NCBI GenBank assembly: GCA_947095585.1
Contig: OX352763.1
Coordinates: 17,595,462 to 17,659,461 of the forward strand
Reading direction: 5' to 3'
DNA from: Nephrocerus scutellatus
Taxonomy: Eukaryota; Arthropoda; Insecta; Diptera; Pipunculidae
Length of the DNA: 64,000 bases
Shown here: piece after piece, positions 48,345-60,320 of the stretch
Position numbering within the stretch: the first letter of the stretch is position 1
Layout of the letters: every line of letters begins with the position of its first letter
The notes under the pieces: generated by a model
What the model was told of the DNA's origin: nothing
Databases searched by the model: none
The model's input: the letters and a program-made list of their open reading frames with translations, nothing else
Program-made: the position numbers and the translations under genes

Positions 48345-51300
48345 ATGACCTTCTACTGGTGGTCCCACTGGTTCTGGATAACATTGCTGAGCAGTAAGAA
48401 TTAAAAAGAAAACTTTCAAAAAAGCATTCAAATTGTAGTTTTCTTTTCAGATATCCTCGCACCAGTTCCGCTCGTCAAATCATATCCACTAAGCGCCGCA
48501 TCGTCAAACGATAATCTTAGTAACAGTGCAAATGACCAGCAAAATGCAACAAAACTCTTTCAAACCTCTACCGCAAGAGATGCACTTTTGGCACCAACAT
48601 CGTTTACATCTGATATGAATTTTAAAATTCCATTGAATGAACCTGGTGGTGATGACGTCGCTGATGACGACAGTGACAGCGACACTGACGATATATTTTC
48701 CGAACAGGAAAATATTCCAATTTCCATAGGTCTGAGTTCGTCGACCGGGAGCAATCAGGGATTTGCTGCAACTGAAAAGGTAACTGCGAGCCAAAGCGTC
48801 ACAGCCAATGAGCCGAACATCAGTCGAAATCAAAGTGAAACAATGGATTCACACAGGAGCGCAGAGGAAGAGAAATCGAAGCTATCCACAAAAGGGAGTT
48901 TGATAAAAGATGAAATGGCTGCTTTGCAGGCAAATGGAAATGCAACATACGGAAGTGTGTATCAGCAGCTGCGTCTGGAAAGGGAATATAACATAAAATT
49001 AGCAAATAACAGTAAAAATCAAAACACTAATAGTAATAGTAGTAGTAGTTCTAGTTCTAGTACAATAAGGTAAGTCATGAGCACAACTTCGAGTATATAT
49101 CATTCTCATAAGTTCTCTTTTGCAGCAGTACAAAGACGATATCCGACATCACGACTCCGCTAAGTAGTTCAGTAAATTCATCTGCAGCAATACCACAACC
49201 ATCTGTAGACAGAAGTGCTGGTGCTGGTGGTGTTACCCTAGCTCCGTCATCATCAGCAGCTCCGTCTCGGCCACAGATCAGGGTGGTCGATGATGATGGG
49301 CAACATCTTCCTGCAAAGGAACTATTACCACCGCATACTGACTTGCATGATGATAATGGAAAAAAGTTGGCCAGCACTATTGAATCCTCCAGCGGCGAAG
49401 GAAATGATAACGTCGCAGAATCATCGTCAACGACCGAACATAAGGCGCCGTTCACCCTTGAGAATGCCAACAAAGAGGATGAACTAATACGAGCGGAAAG
49501 TGAACATCGCTCAAGGAAATCCAAAGTCCTGTCGGCCGAGTACAAGCATTTCAATCGATTTATAAATTTCTCATCCGATTCGAAGAATCTTCTGGCAAGA
49601 TCAGCGGTAGCATCGGCACCGTCCGAATTCGATGATCATGAAGAGGAGAACATTTCATCGGAGGCTCTTTCTATTAAGGTATTAATCGAAGGTGTACCTA
49701 ATACTATTTACTATTTTTTCCTCAGTAACTGACTGTGTAATAGTTACTTACTGAGTATACCCCTAAGAATGGTTTCGCATTTTATTATATGCGAAATGGG
49801 GATATGGGGAGATGTCTGTGAGCTTGTGTTTTGAATGCCTCCCGATTGTTAGGTTAGTTTAGGTCAGGTTAAGGTGGCTGTCAGTGAAACCGACACACTT
49901 AGACCAGTGATGGTCCATTGTAATACCACACGGATCAGGAAAAATTTCTTCCACCTACTCGATGAACCAATTAGAGCGTCGTATGAAGCGTCAATGTTGA
50001 TGAGATCATTAGTGTGGTCGTAGAAGAAAGCTGCCATATGGAGTTTACATTTTAGCGAGAGGGCTGGACAAGTACAGATAATATGGACGATGGTCTCCTC
50101 CTCCTCTTCCTCCTCCTCCTCCTCATCTATGGAGCTTCAGCAGAAGTCATTCGAGAAGACTCAAAGTCTTGCTGCATGCCTGCATATGAGACAATAATGA
50201 CACCTACAATAGCACCTATGTGCGATCTTTTTGAGAGATCAAACAATTGGAGCGTTTCGAATCCCGCTTGAGCCAGACAAGTTGTACCGTTTGACCACTT
50301 ACAGTTAGTTTTTACATTAGCATCCCGCTTTGACAAGTGCATGTAGCGATTGGTATGACTATGGAACCATATTCAGGTATGAAGGGTAGTGTAGTTCCTT
50401 GCTTTGCGAGTTCGTCAGCCATACAACTACCTGGAATGTCTCTGTGCTCCGGCACCCCACACAGATGGATATTAAACTGCTTCGCCATCTCCACGACAGA
50501 TGATCGGCAGTTAAGTCCTGTCCTGATTTTAGTGATGGGGAAAAACATAGCTTGACATAGCATTTCACATTCGTGTTGAACGAATCTCATTTAACTGTAC
50601 GTCCGAAGATGGGCTTGAGGTTAAACTGATGAGCATTTAGAGCGCCACGAGTATTGCGGTTGAATTCATAGAGTAATGGCATGTGATTGGCTACGTGTGT
50701 TCAGTGGATCACCGGTTAGAGTGCTGGTTAGAGATGCAGAAGTTTCGGGTTCGAATCTGCTCTGAATCTTTAATATTTTATTTTTCGGTTTTGTTCAATT
50801 GCACAAGGGTCCACTAGTCGTAATTAATCATCGCAGCTTAAGTCACAGTTCAAAACCCATTTCCTATTCGAACTCAACGAAGCACAAGAAAACATTGCTA
50901 CCAAACATGTAAACTTCATAGGACAAGTCACAAAACACATCAGCCCTTCAAAATTAAATCCACCCATCTTCCTAATTTCTCCTCTTCTCCACAGAGAACC
51001 TATTTCCTGGATGCCGGTGCTATATCGGGCATTTGCTTTGCAATATTTGGTATTTGCTGTGCAGTCGCAACTATCGGAATTGTCTTGTATCGCAGGCGAT
51101 TTCTCAATAAACCACAGGCACTAAGCGAGCCGGATTCAAGTGTCTACATTGATGACAGCACCATTCGAGTAAGTGTAAGGATTTGCACAAATTGTTTAAG
51201 CAACAAATCAACAAATTGTAAATTTCTTTTTCTTTTACAGGACAATTCCGATGAGATGTACAGTCTGGACAATGATTCATTTCTTAACTCTTTGGAAGCG

Positions 51301-51351
51301 ATGACAATACAAAACTATTGGACGGACACAGTTAAACATACAAAGCTTTAA
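48345..51351 (+). CDS. Type I membrane protein, five coding exons, unrecognised family
   Basis: Coding exons are 48345-48393, 48451-49069, 49126-49678, 50995-51168 and 51241-51351. All junctions are GT-AG and phases 1, 2, 0, 0 fit, giving 501 residues. A signal peptide (MTFYWWSHWFWITLLSS) is followed by an ectodomain of about 390 residues. The ectodomain is rich in Ser and acidic residues (DDVADDDSDSDTDD near 80-95) and has an Asn/Ser run at the end of exon 2. A Ser-Gly-Glu-Gly site lies at 312-315. Exon 4 encodes one hydrophobic span (about 416-438, ISGICFAIFGICCAV) followed by the basic stop-transfer YRRRF. The tail contains SSVYIDD and, in exon 5, DNSDEMYSLDNDSF. The low-complexity ectodomain and compact tail suggest that the tail and membrane span are the conserved parts. 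An AATAAA signal is at 51603. Function is unknown; a cell-surface adhesion or proteoglycan-like role is only inference. Confidence 0.85.
50030..50600 (-). mobile_element. LINE RNase H fragment in intron 3 of the membrane-protein gene
   Basis: Minus-strand 50590-50312 encodes SSVVEMAKQFNIHLCGVPEH, then RDIPGSCMADELAKQGTTLP, which is the catalytic end of an RNase H domain (WVPGHxxIxGNxxAD) of I/LOA-type LINEs. Minus-strand 50342-50127 continues with CKWSNGTTC and SKRSHIGAIVGVI. A CCTCCTCCT run at 50095-50120 marks its broken C-terminal knuckle. Confidence 0.85.
50690..50770 (+). other. tRNA-like segment, possible SINE head
   Basis: A box-A-like AGTGGATCACCGGTTAGAG and a good box B (GGTTCGAATCTGC) are spaced roughly as in a tRNA, followed by A+T-rich DNA. 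It does not fold into a full cloverleaf by eye. It lies in intron 3 of the membrane-protein gene. Confidence 0.35.
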
Positions 51352-52600
51352 TTTCAAATATCCAATCACCACACCCACATAACACACATACAATTGTTCC
51401 ATGATAACCAGTGATGTGTGTGTTGATGAGGAGATGGAGCGATTTGTTGGTCGTTGTTAGAATATTTTTTATCTCTGTTGTTATGCATCATGTTTGTTTG
51501 TTTAACTTTAAAAAAAATATATATAAAATGCATACACTTGGGGTGTGATATAAATTGAAACATATACAACAAAGATATCCTACCTATATACACCGAGTAC
51601 ACAATAAAACAACAATCAAAAATAGCGTTCATTGCGTTTATAGTCAAATTTTCTTTAAAAAACAAAACAGATCCTTCCAATTTAATGTGGTGGTAGAGTT
51701 TTATGTAATTGTAGACACACATATACTGCTGTAGGAATTCTTTAATTGTTGGACTCTTTTATAATTGCAATAGAATAAATGTATAGTTATATAGTAGTTA
51801 CTCAGTCAGTCGCAAAGGAAATTGATTGTGGTAATTAATTGTTTATATGAATGAAGACTAGAAATTATTATTGTTGTTTTATTTTTAATCATAAAATAGG
51901 ACATTGAATTTACTTCACATGTATTTGCGTGTAAACATTCCTCAGATACAATGTTCGAGTACATATAACAACTATTTTAGTAGTATAGCCACTCAGTTAA
52001 TACACAATGTGTTATGTATGTATAAGTATATTTATTATCAATATATCAACAAATTTTTACCTTTAGTAAAATTAATTCAATCATTTGTTGCAAAACTATT
52101 TATCGATCGTAAAAAATGCTTAAAGATAATTCAAATTATTCGTACTTAGATATAATAAGTAAAAAAGTAATAGTGTAACTTTGTAAACACACAAACTATA
52201 TCTCTGTCCGAAGGACCATATGGAAATAAGAATGCATCAGGATTCATAGAAAATTAAAGTAAAATGTTTTAGTTAAAGAAGTTGGTAGGAGTTTTGTTTT
52301 CTTAAATTTAGTTAATGAAACTGCTAAAATATCAATGCACAAGCACAGAGTGGACGATGGCGAATTAAGAAACCAATGAGAGGAATGGAGAAGTCTGTGC
52401 ATATGTGTCTTGAATGCCAGTGGATCACAAAAACACGGAATACCAAGCCAGACGATTTAATCCACATAATAATTGGGCCCCTCAAGAAGGAACCTTTGTC
52501 GGTACGTGCAAATTTGAGCTCAATGGTGGACCCGTAGGTTCGAGATGAGATACGAGTATTATGGATGGGTTAGAAGATGGACGTGATGTACCCGGATATG
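51352..52600. other. 3' untranslated and intergenic DNA
   Basis: Polyadenylation signals AATAAA at 51603 and 51774 are candidates for the membrane-protein gene. Nothing else was recognised. Confidence 0.5.
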
Positions 52601-52605
52601 TCATG

Positions 52606-52763
52606 AATTGAGAAGCTTTCGGTGACAAGTTATTACTCTCGGACGTTTGTCAAACTTTCGCGAGAGGTGGGACACCGTGAAAATTACCTTGGTGTTGCTG
52701 GGATTCGAACCACGAACCCCCTGCTCAGAAGTCTATGCTCTTATCCACTGAGCCACGGCGCCC
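52606..52763 (-). mobile_element. 5' two-thirds of a tRNA-derived SINE
   Basis: The minus strand starts GGGCGCCGTGGCTCAGTGG (box A), with the loop CTTCTGA, box B GGTTCGAATCC, then AACACCAAGGTAATTTTCAC, GGTGTCCCACCTCTCGCG, TTTGACAAACGTCCGAGAGT and GAAAGCTTCTCAATTC. It stops before the 3' tail. It is the best-preserved tRNA-like head in the window. Confidence 0.88.
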
Positions 52764-52796
52764 ACATACATACGGGTCAAAAACTGATGTTGGGGT

Positions 52797-53092
52797 CATC
52801 ATCTTATTTGGCTCTACAACCGGGGTCCGGTCCTGGCCTCCTGCAAAAAGTGTCTCCACCGGTCCCGATTTCGAGCTAGGTGTCCTGTCCACCGAAGCCT
52901 ACCGAGCTTAATTTTTTTCACGATGTCGACATTGCGGTAACGCTCGTAGATCTCATCATTATAGTCTCCGGAATCGTCCTTCCTTACATACGGGTCCAAC
53001 AATTCTCCGTAAGACTTTTCTCTCTTAAAAGATTTCATATCGGTTCTATAATAAGTTTCATCACTGATGGGCATGGTCTCATAATTAGGCAT
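52797..53092 (-). mobile_element. LINE 3' end fragment
   Basis: Minus-strand 53092-52814 encodes IVKKIKLGRLRWTGHLARNR, then DRWRHFLQEARTGPRL with a stop. This is the C terminus of the LINE family also present at 43.6 kb. The 3' tail runs out in CCAAATAAGATGATGACCCC near 52797. Confidence 0.88.
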
Positions 53093-53359
53093 GCATCAAA
53101 GCTTGGCGACTTCTGCAGAAGCTGAATGGACGAAGAGGAGATCATTTACCACCTTTCTGTACCTGCCCAGTCCTATCTCAAAAACGTAAACTCCATCTGG
53201 GAGAATTCTTACTGGTCCTGCCAATACATTAATAGTCTCTTGCGCTTCATAAGAAGCTACAACTGGTTCAACGAGTAAGAGGCAAACATTTTTCTCGATC
53301 GATGTGAGGTAATATGGAACAAATGGTCTAAGTCTAAGGCTGCCGACTGCCACTTTAAC

Positions 53360-53545
53360 CTAACCTAACATCTGCCTTGTAAAAAGTAGCCTGGTCAGTG
53401 AAACTGGAGTACTTCTTGCACCATTTCGGGAAACCTAAACAATTCGCAGCATTTTTAGTGCCAACGAATGTATGATCATTCCAATGAAGCTTGTTTATGA
53501 CGAACATACCAAGAATTGGTAGTTTTTCGGTTCCTTCGACGCATC
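53360..53545 (-). mobile_element. LINE reverse transcriptase fragment
   Basis: The minus strand reads EGTEKLPILGMFVINKLHWN, then DHTFVGTKNAANCLGF, homologous to the plus-strand fragment at 24.1 kb. It is short and truncated. Confidence 0.7.
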
Positions 53546-53830
53546 TTCATGCATAAAGGTTGTACGACAGAGGACAACAACGTTTTGTAAGCGTCTTCGA
53601 GAGCACAAGCGTTTATACGGTGAACATTGGATTAGAAACTGTCCAATATGACCTGAACTGAACGGTCAGAAAGGAAGTTTATGGTCCAATCAAGCAGGGT
53701 CTTATTGATTCCACAGGCACTTACGTTAAAAAAAACATTTCTTCGGGGTACCTTAATCTTTTTCGGAGTTCAACTTATAGTCATAATGGAACGAGACATG
53801 TATCGTATGGTATAAAACCATATAAAACTC

Positions 53831-53836
53831 TTTATT
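53831..53836 (-). terminator. Polyadenylation signal AATAAA of the ODAD4-like gene
   Basis: AATAAA on the minus strand lies about 50 bp after the stop codon at 53887, a normal distance for an insect 3' end. Confidence 0.55.
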
Positions 53837-53886
53837 TTCCCATCCGTATTCCAGGGACAAAAATAAAAAAAAACTCTATACCTTTG

Positions 53887-56800
53887 TTAGAAACTCAATA
53901 TACTTTCGGCAGTTAGTCGCGAAACTCGACTGCCCAGCGAAGTTTTGCTCCTGTTAGCGGACATCAGCGATTGTGAGTATGACCTCTTTTTGGCATCAAT
54001 CTCTTCTTTGTTTAGGCTGGCACACAGCTCCAGGAAATTACTCAATTTGTCACTTTTGAAATGAGTAACAATCTCTGCGGCCTCATCGGCTACTTCCTTG
54101 AAACGTTCAATTCTGCGCAGAACTGCATGAGCTTTACAAATTAGCATTGTACCGAGGAACATCCACACGAAGCTGTTGCACAGTTGGGCTTCTACAAGGA
54201 ATGGAATGATAAAAATATTATTGTTTTCAGTTTCTTGATGCTGCTCTCTGCTACTGCTTACCATCTACAGCTTTCCGAGCGACAGAGCAACATTCGTCGA
54301 AGCGACTCTGACGCAAATGACTACGGGCAATTTCGTGCAGCAAGTAGCTTCTTTCAATGGGATATTTGGCGAAGCGCATTCGCGTTTCCATGCGCGTAAG
54401 GAATTTTCTTAAAAAAAAATTGATTTTAATTTTGAGCTTTCTGCAGAGATTATGACCCCATCAGGATATTGTGATGGGACAGGGGTGGTTATTACTGCAG
54501 AGGAACAAAGTTTACACATTTAAAAAATGGATTTAGAAATAACTCAAGAACGTCTGAAGCAATTTCAACCAAACTTATGGTACATATATGTCTTACACTC
54601 TGTAAGACACCTAAGCACCTTTAGTGGTAGGACTTATTGCCTAGCTTTCGCCATTAAGCATACTCATGAGAATTAAGTACTATTTTAGCACTTCTCTATT
54701 CGAGAGTAAACCGCAGCCCCCGCGTTGCATCCCCAGAACGAGCTGGGTCCTCACCAAAATTGTCCTCAGACCTTAAGGTTCGACCTTAATTTATCTGTGG
54801 GCAGGGACAATTCCCGCGTAACCAATGGCGACCTTGGTGAGATCTGACATCAAGGGACTCAGTTCGTTCAGAATGAGTGCCTGGGCGAGGAAAAACCAAC
54901 CCTGGCAGCACATCGTCCGGAACCGCGAACCCCATCATTTGCCACTAGGATTTCCCCAAGTCCTAAGCCTTGTGGAATATAACTATTCCCGTCTGTCCCC
55001 TAATCACAGACATGAAGTATTGTACGAAATGAACCACTAAATACGAAGAATTGCCCATAAGGAAATTCTAAGAACCAGTAGTCCACTTCGGGTCGCAAGT
55101 ACGAAGACATTACTCATCCAGAGTATACTCTAAGCACCGACGACCCTTGATTTATATCCCGCGTTCAAGTCCTGCAACATTTTAGATAGGATTAATGCTG
55201 CAGATGGACCCCACGGGGTAGGGGTAGGTACAGCGATAGGTACAGGGTAGCATACCGATATTATTGGGGTCACAGGGTTAAATAGTGAAGCTAAGACACC
55301 CGTACAACCCCGAGACGTCACGCTCAGAACCCCCCTTACATTCCTTGTGTAATTATCTTCAAGATTAATGTAAAATAATAATCTTACTAAGCATTGCCAT
55401 GCTATGTGCACATTTTTAGTTGCTACTCCCCCATTATACCCACCTGTAAGCAATTAATTCATAATCAGGAGCATCAGGTTCCTGGTAAGTTGACTTATCA
55501 CCAAAGACAAAATTCACAATGCGCTCTTTACTTTTATCCGTTGGTAGCCCGAGCAGAGTAACCAAGCGATCCTTCGCTGGCACATCGATGATATTTTCCA
55601 CAATTTCATATCGATCACAATTGGCCAGGCCGAGTACATTGTAAACCTCATTAAGGAATTCGAATTTCCAAGGCATGACACGATGTGTCTTCAACACGAC
55701 ATAGTCACCCATTACTTCTTCAATGTATTTGGACAGTTTCTATGTTAAATACAGTAAAATAAGTTTATAATATTTATTCGGTCCTTAAATTATCTGAGCT
55801 GAATATTAAATCACTCGAATTCAAATAAAGAAGAGATAATGAGACCAGCGGAGCGCTCTGAAAATGGAGCCGTGTCAAATAAGTAACCCAAAATGAGGTC
55901 GTTAAAATGCTTCAACTAAAAAAGTGGGTCACGAGGAAAAAATGTTAAGAATCCCTGGTCTAGATGGTAATCGGTTAACTAGAAATTACTAGTCATACAT
56001 AGATCTAATTTCATATCATATTTTTTATAAGTTTTTCCATTTCACGTTCACCATTAGAAGGCATCTAGCAGTAGGAACGCCGTATCCTCTCTACTCTGGA
56101 ACGTAGTAATCAATGGATTGCTGAGGGAGCTATAAAAAGAGGGAACGAGCATAGTTGCCTATGCGGATGATGTACCTACAGCTGTCTCAGGTAGGTTCCA
56201 AGTAATGACCAACGATGTAATGCAAAATGCTGTCTCAATCGTCATAAAATGGGCTAGAGGTTGCGGATTTGGAGTAAACCCGTCCAAGACATAACTCTTT
56301 ACAAATAAATATAAAGTCCCAACATTTACGCCACCCAATCTAAACGGTACTTCTAGTTATCACAAATAAGGCAAAATTTCTTGGCACAATCCTGGATGGT
56401 AAACGAAGTTGGAAACAGAATATTCTAGAGAGGGTTAACAAATCCGTTAACAAAGCTACGCCTGTAAAATTGCTATCGGTAAAAGATGGAATTAAAGCCT
56501 GAACTAGTATATTGGCTATACACTGCCGTAGTAAGACCAATTATTATGTACGGAGTCAGCGTTTGGTGGCCGGTTCTTGAAAAATACGTAAAAACTATGG
56601 AGAAGGTGCAAAGGGCAGCCTGTCTGCACAGTAGTGAAGTACTAAGGACAATACCTACAAGTGCACACCTTACTCTTTTAGATATATATGGTAGGAAGAG
56701 CGCGGCCAATACGCCTGCGCCACTATCAGCAACAGGTCAGTGGAAATGTATTCAAATTGCACGTTCGACAATTAACAATTCGCTAAAGGTATAACTGATG

Positions 56801-59621
56801 GCGTTGTTAGACTATACACTACCGGTGAGGATTGATGTCTCGCCACGGGAAATTAGGGATATGGGATTCTTCACGGTAAAGTTGGTGCTGGGATCTTCTG
56901 TAACAATCCTACCGTGAGCATATCCGTTCGGCGTCTGAACTATTGAAGCGTTTATCGGGATGAGGGGACAGCTATTGAGGAACCAATTACCTGGCTAAAA
57001 CATAATATCAAACAATTTTAAATATCACATCAGTAATTGATATTGTAATCTATGTAGACATGATTCTTTGAGTGGGACGAACCCTGCTTGCCTAGATTTC
57101 GCCTTTAAGCATGCTCATTGAACTATTCCCATTTAGCGGTCCTCTCTTCGAGAGTAAACCATTAACCATTAGCCACTACGTAGGTCAAGACCAGAACGAA
57201 ACTGGGTCCTCAACCAAAAGTTGGCCCAGACTCAGCTAACCAACAAGGAGATCAACATTATCTGCGGGTATAGCTTACTCTCGTAGTACCAACACAACCT
57301 TGATTAGATCTGACATCAAGGGACTCAGCTCGTTCAGTATGAGTGCCTTTGGCGTACACTACAACCTTGGCAGCACATCGTCCGGAACCTCGAACCCAAT
57401 CATTTGCCACTAGGATGAGACTCTATCCTAGGCCGCCCAGGATAGAATCTATCTATGTAGACAGTCAGGCGGCAATGAAATCGCTGGTATTAGTCTAAAT
57501 AACGTCAGGGGTGGCGTTGATCTGCCACACATTGCTCAAGGAGATGATAAAAAAACGAGAGGTAGGAGTATGCCATAGCATGTATTATATCAAAACAAGT
57601 TTGGCCTAACTTGGACTTAAATCTCTCTAAAGCACTGATATAACTATATGACTATGGTATTTTTTAACAGGGCACTCTCTCTTCGGAGTAAATGCGAGAA
57701 GAATGGGCCATGAATTCAATGATTTTTGTAGAAACAGCAATGATTTCGAGAACACACTTTCTGTCTACATGTACGGCTTTTGCATGCAGAAGGCAAAAAC
57801 ATTATATGAGATATTACACATTAAACAACTTATTGGACGTCGAAACTGTAATGTGCAAGACATCCTAAAATTTATTAAAAGCACAAAGTGGGCTTTGTTA
57901 TAAAAGAGGAAAGGCATTGATCCATTGACTGTAATAGGTCTAAGTGCGCAAATGCAGCATCTGGACCCTAAACCTAAACCACGTTAACGTCTAGTCTATG
58001 TTTAACTCAGAATTTACTCTCAACATCTATGTCAAGTTTCGAACCACAACTTTTGAATTTGGATCGTCAGTTTTGGATCATCACATTTGGTTCCTCATTT
58101 CTTTGTTCGTCACTTTTGGATCATCACTTGTCATTAAAATGGGGAGGCCAGGGCCGGACCCCGGTTGTAGAGCCAAATATGATGATGATGACTTGTCATT
58201 AAATTAAATAATGCAAATTAGGGGACCGTTTATTTGTATAAGGGGTATTTTTTACTTTGCCTTAATAAGGCTTTGATCGTTGACAGAAGGGCATTAAAAA
58301 CTACGACTCGCATTTCCAAACCCTACAAGGTATTGATTCTAAAGTCTAAGATGAAATGGCCACAATGGATCATAGACTCCGCCGTATGGATCGCCGTTAA
58401 TAACATATTTTTTCAGTTCTCACCGCAATCTTCCCAGTCTCTCGTAGTTTTTTGATTGTTCTCAAAACCGCAAGCATATCACGGCGCGTCTGATATTGAA
58501 TCCGATAAAGATGATCCTGAGTTTGTTTTTCGCAGATTTTCTTGTCTGGACATTTATGGAATTTTTTCGTATACAAGGGACATCGAGCGTGTAGCATTCT
58601 CTATATTACACGGTTAAAGAAAAAGAAAAACTTTCCAACGCATATCACTGTCAATGTATGCCGCTGAACTTACCAAAAATTTAAACGCTACATCATACTT
58701 AGTTTCAGTTAAATTCGCCATTAACGGTGTACTCCTCTGTGACTGTGGCAACAACAGATCTGGATTTCTTTTCAGCTCTTTTAGGAAGAGGAGATCAACC
58801 CAACTTTTGTTAAAATAAATCTGAGTAAAGACTTTAAAAGCACGCCGGCGTCTGGCGATCTCACGTGGCGAAAGGAATATTTCCTTAAAAACAATCCAAT
58901 TAAGTGAAAATACGTAACATTAGTCTAACAAGCTAATACCTCCTTTTCCAAAATGCTAAGAACATCGCACTTGCCCAGCTCTTTTAGAATTTTCCATAGC
59001 GGCCTTGGATCTTTGTTCGTACGGCGGGCCATTTCCTCCAGAACTGTTGGGAAATATTTTTCATATTGCAAAATGAATGGACCAAGAGTCGGTCCAAGGC
59101 TGTCATTGAAGTTCGTCTCAACCTGCATACAGTTTAAGCCACGTTAGCCACGTACATCGTAAACCCAGTCATCGTCCTACATACCACAGTTATGCGATCA
59201 TTGAAAGCACCGACTTTCTTGCCCAAGAATTTTCGTTTCAGATTGTGCAGCGTCATCTTACAATCTTCAAACTGATTCAGCTGATAGATTGCATCACATA
59301 CTTCCAAATTTATGGGCTGATTCAGACTATCGATTGCTGTAAGTTGGTTATGGTAATTAGGGATTAGAATAAATGAGTTAATGACCTACCCATTGCGGCT
59401 TTAGCATCGGCGAGGGCACCTTCCGTCTGAGCGATATGCCGCTTGCACTTACTTCTACTGTAGAGTGCTTTGGGGTCGTCATCTTTAATGTCCAGCGATT
59501 TATTGTAGTAGTGAGCGGCAATGTCCAATTGCTGTTTTCGTGAATAGAAAAGACCCCATTCACGGTTGATTACACGCTCGTGGTCTGGGCCCCAAGCTAT
59601 TTTGTCCCATGGGTTGGTCAT
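53887..59621 (-). CDS. Odad4: ODAD4/TTC25-family TPR protein, complete, eight exons
   Basis: Minus-strand exons are 59621-59390, 59336-59185, 59122-58940, 58883-58674, 58600-58424, 55739-55444, 54407-54262 and 54191-53887. Every junction is GT-AG and the phases close exactly on 566 residues. The N terminus carries TPR units (about 17-84: REWGLFYSRKQQLD, AAHYYNKSLDIKDDDPKAL, RSKCKRHIAQTEGAL), which align well in pattern with the first TPRs of ODAD4. The middle is basic and helical (RRRRAFKVFTQIYF; HLYRIQYQTRRDMLAVL). The C-terminal TPRs (about 422-500: RFAKYPIERSYLLHEIARSH, RFDECCSVARKAVD) match the family's LEKTWLFHEIGRCY region. ODAD4 proteins dock outer dynein arms on motile axonemes; in a fly that implies sperm, which is inference. 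Start context AACACAATG is good. Introns 5 and 6 are swollen by LINEs; the others are 43-73 bp. Confidence 0.85.
54640..54970. repeat. Interspersed repeat block, copy 1 (intron 6)
   Basis: Shares with 57090-57420, in the same order, TTGCCTAG.TTTCGCC, TTCGAGAGTAAACC, CTGGGTCCTCA, GATCTGACATCAAGGGACTC and GGCAGCACATCGTCCGGAAC. It is likely the 3' untranslated part of a LINE, since copy 2 directly follows RNase H-like LINE sequence. Confidence 0.8.
56080..57060 (+). mobile_element. LINE reverse transcriptase in intron 5 of the ODAD4-like gene
   Basis: The plus strand reads SIVAYADDVPTAVSGRFQVM (YADD intact, about 56148-56205), then IKWARGCGFGVNPSKT. After frameshifts it reads PELVYWLYTAVVRPIIMYGV, VWWPVLEKY and KVQRAACLHSSEVLRTIPTS, 56486-56665. 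This is the R1/LOA/I type with a WW...T.P thumb. It lies antisense to the host gene and is broken by several stops. Confidence 0.88.
57090..57540 (+). repeat. Interspersed repeat block, copy 2, with RNase H scrap
   Basis: This is a direct copy of the block at 54640-54970, about 2.45 kb away and inside intron 5. Just downstream, 57440-57495 reads RIESIYVDSQAAMKSLVLV on the plus strand, the DSQAA motif of a LINE RNase H domain. Confidence 0.8.
57541..58130. other. Intron 5, no further structure recognised
   Basis: A 66-codon plus-strand frame at 57703-57900 has no recognised family. It is probably transposon-derived or random. Confidence 0.45.
58135..58205 (+). mobile_element. LINE 3' terminus with ATG tail
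   Basis: CAGGGCCGGACCCCGGTTGT then AGAGCCAAATATGATGATGA is the plus-strand form of the 3' terminus at 43645, 52797 and 2336. The short ATG repeat tail is the end of the element. Confidence 0.85.
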
Positions 59622-60320
59622 TGTGTTTAGTTTTTGTAAGTGTAAGATAAAAAAATTCCAAATAAAAAAAAATTAAAGAAATAAAAAATTGCTTGCTGTT
59701 CCCGTTTTGTCAAATTAAAAATAATATAAATTAAGGCACTTTTTAAATTACAACTACAAAAACAGTGTCTCAATTTTTTTCAACTTCACAGTACATTCGC
59801 TACGAAGTACAGTGTGAAGATTCTTCGTAACGACGGAAGAGTTTTGTGGAATAGACCAATAAATATTTTTTCACACGACCAGAGACGAAAGTGACTATTT
59901 CCTACGCTATACCCTACCCTCGAAAGTAGGCATTATCCACATTAGTGTGTTAACATAGAAAATAATTTGATTATTGACTGCAGTCTCAGCGAATACACAT
60001 TTCCAGAGTAGTTTTGCATTCCGCTTAACCGGTTTAGCAGAAAAACCGATTTGGTCGTATGAAAAATAGCGTACATTACTCGCAGAAAAGTGCTCATCGT
60101 GCTCGTTAAATTGCCGCATTCAGCTACCGCGTACCGCCTCGTGCTTCAAGCTTCTAACTGGCACGATAATGTCCACTTTCCTTGCTCGTTATGTAATATA
60201 CTATTTTATTACACATATTGTTACGAAAATACAAATAGAAATATTTTATCGCACTGTACATGCACTCGTATAAGAATAAGCATTGTATCAAATTGTATTA
60301 GAATTAAGAAATTACGAAAA
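59622..60320. promoter_or_regulatory. Upstream region of the minus-strand ODAD4-like gene
   Basis: This is the left part of the 2.07-kb divergent intergenic region. It is A+T-rich and no core promoter element could be assigned with confidence. Confidence 0.35.

Noticed and set aside
48504..49554. Long minus-strand open frames opposite exons 2 and 3
   Set aside because: They are antisense shadows of the Ser/Asp-rich coding exons.
52690..52763. tRNA gene candidates at this and other SINE heads (22.5, 38.9, 63.6 kb)
   Set aside because: Box A and box B are good, but the acceptor stem does not pair and each is followed by the same non-tRNA body, so they are SINE heads, not functional tRNA genes.
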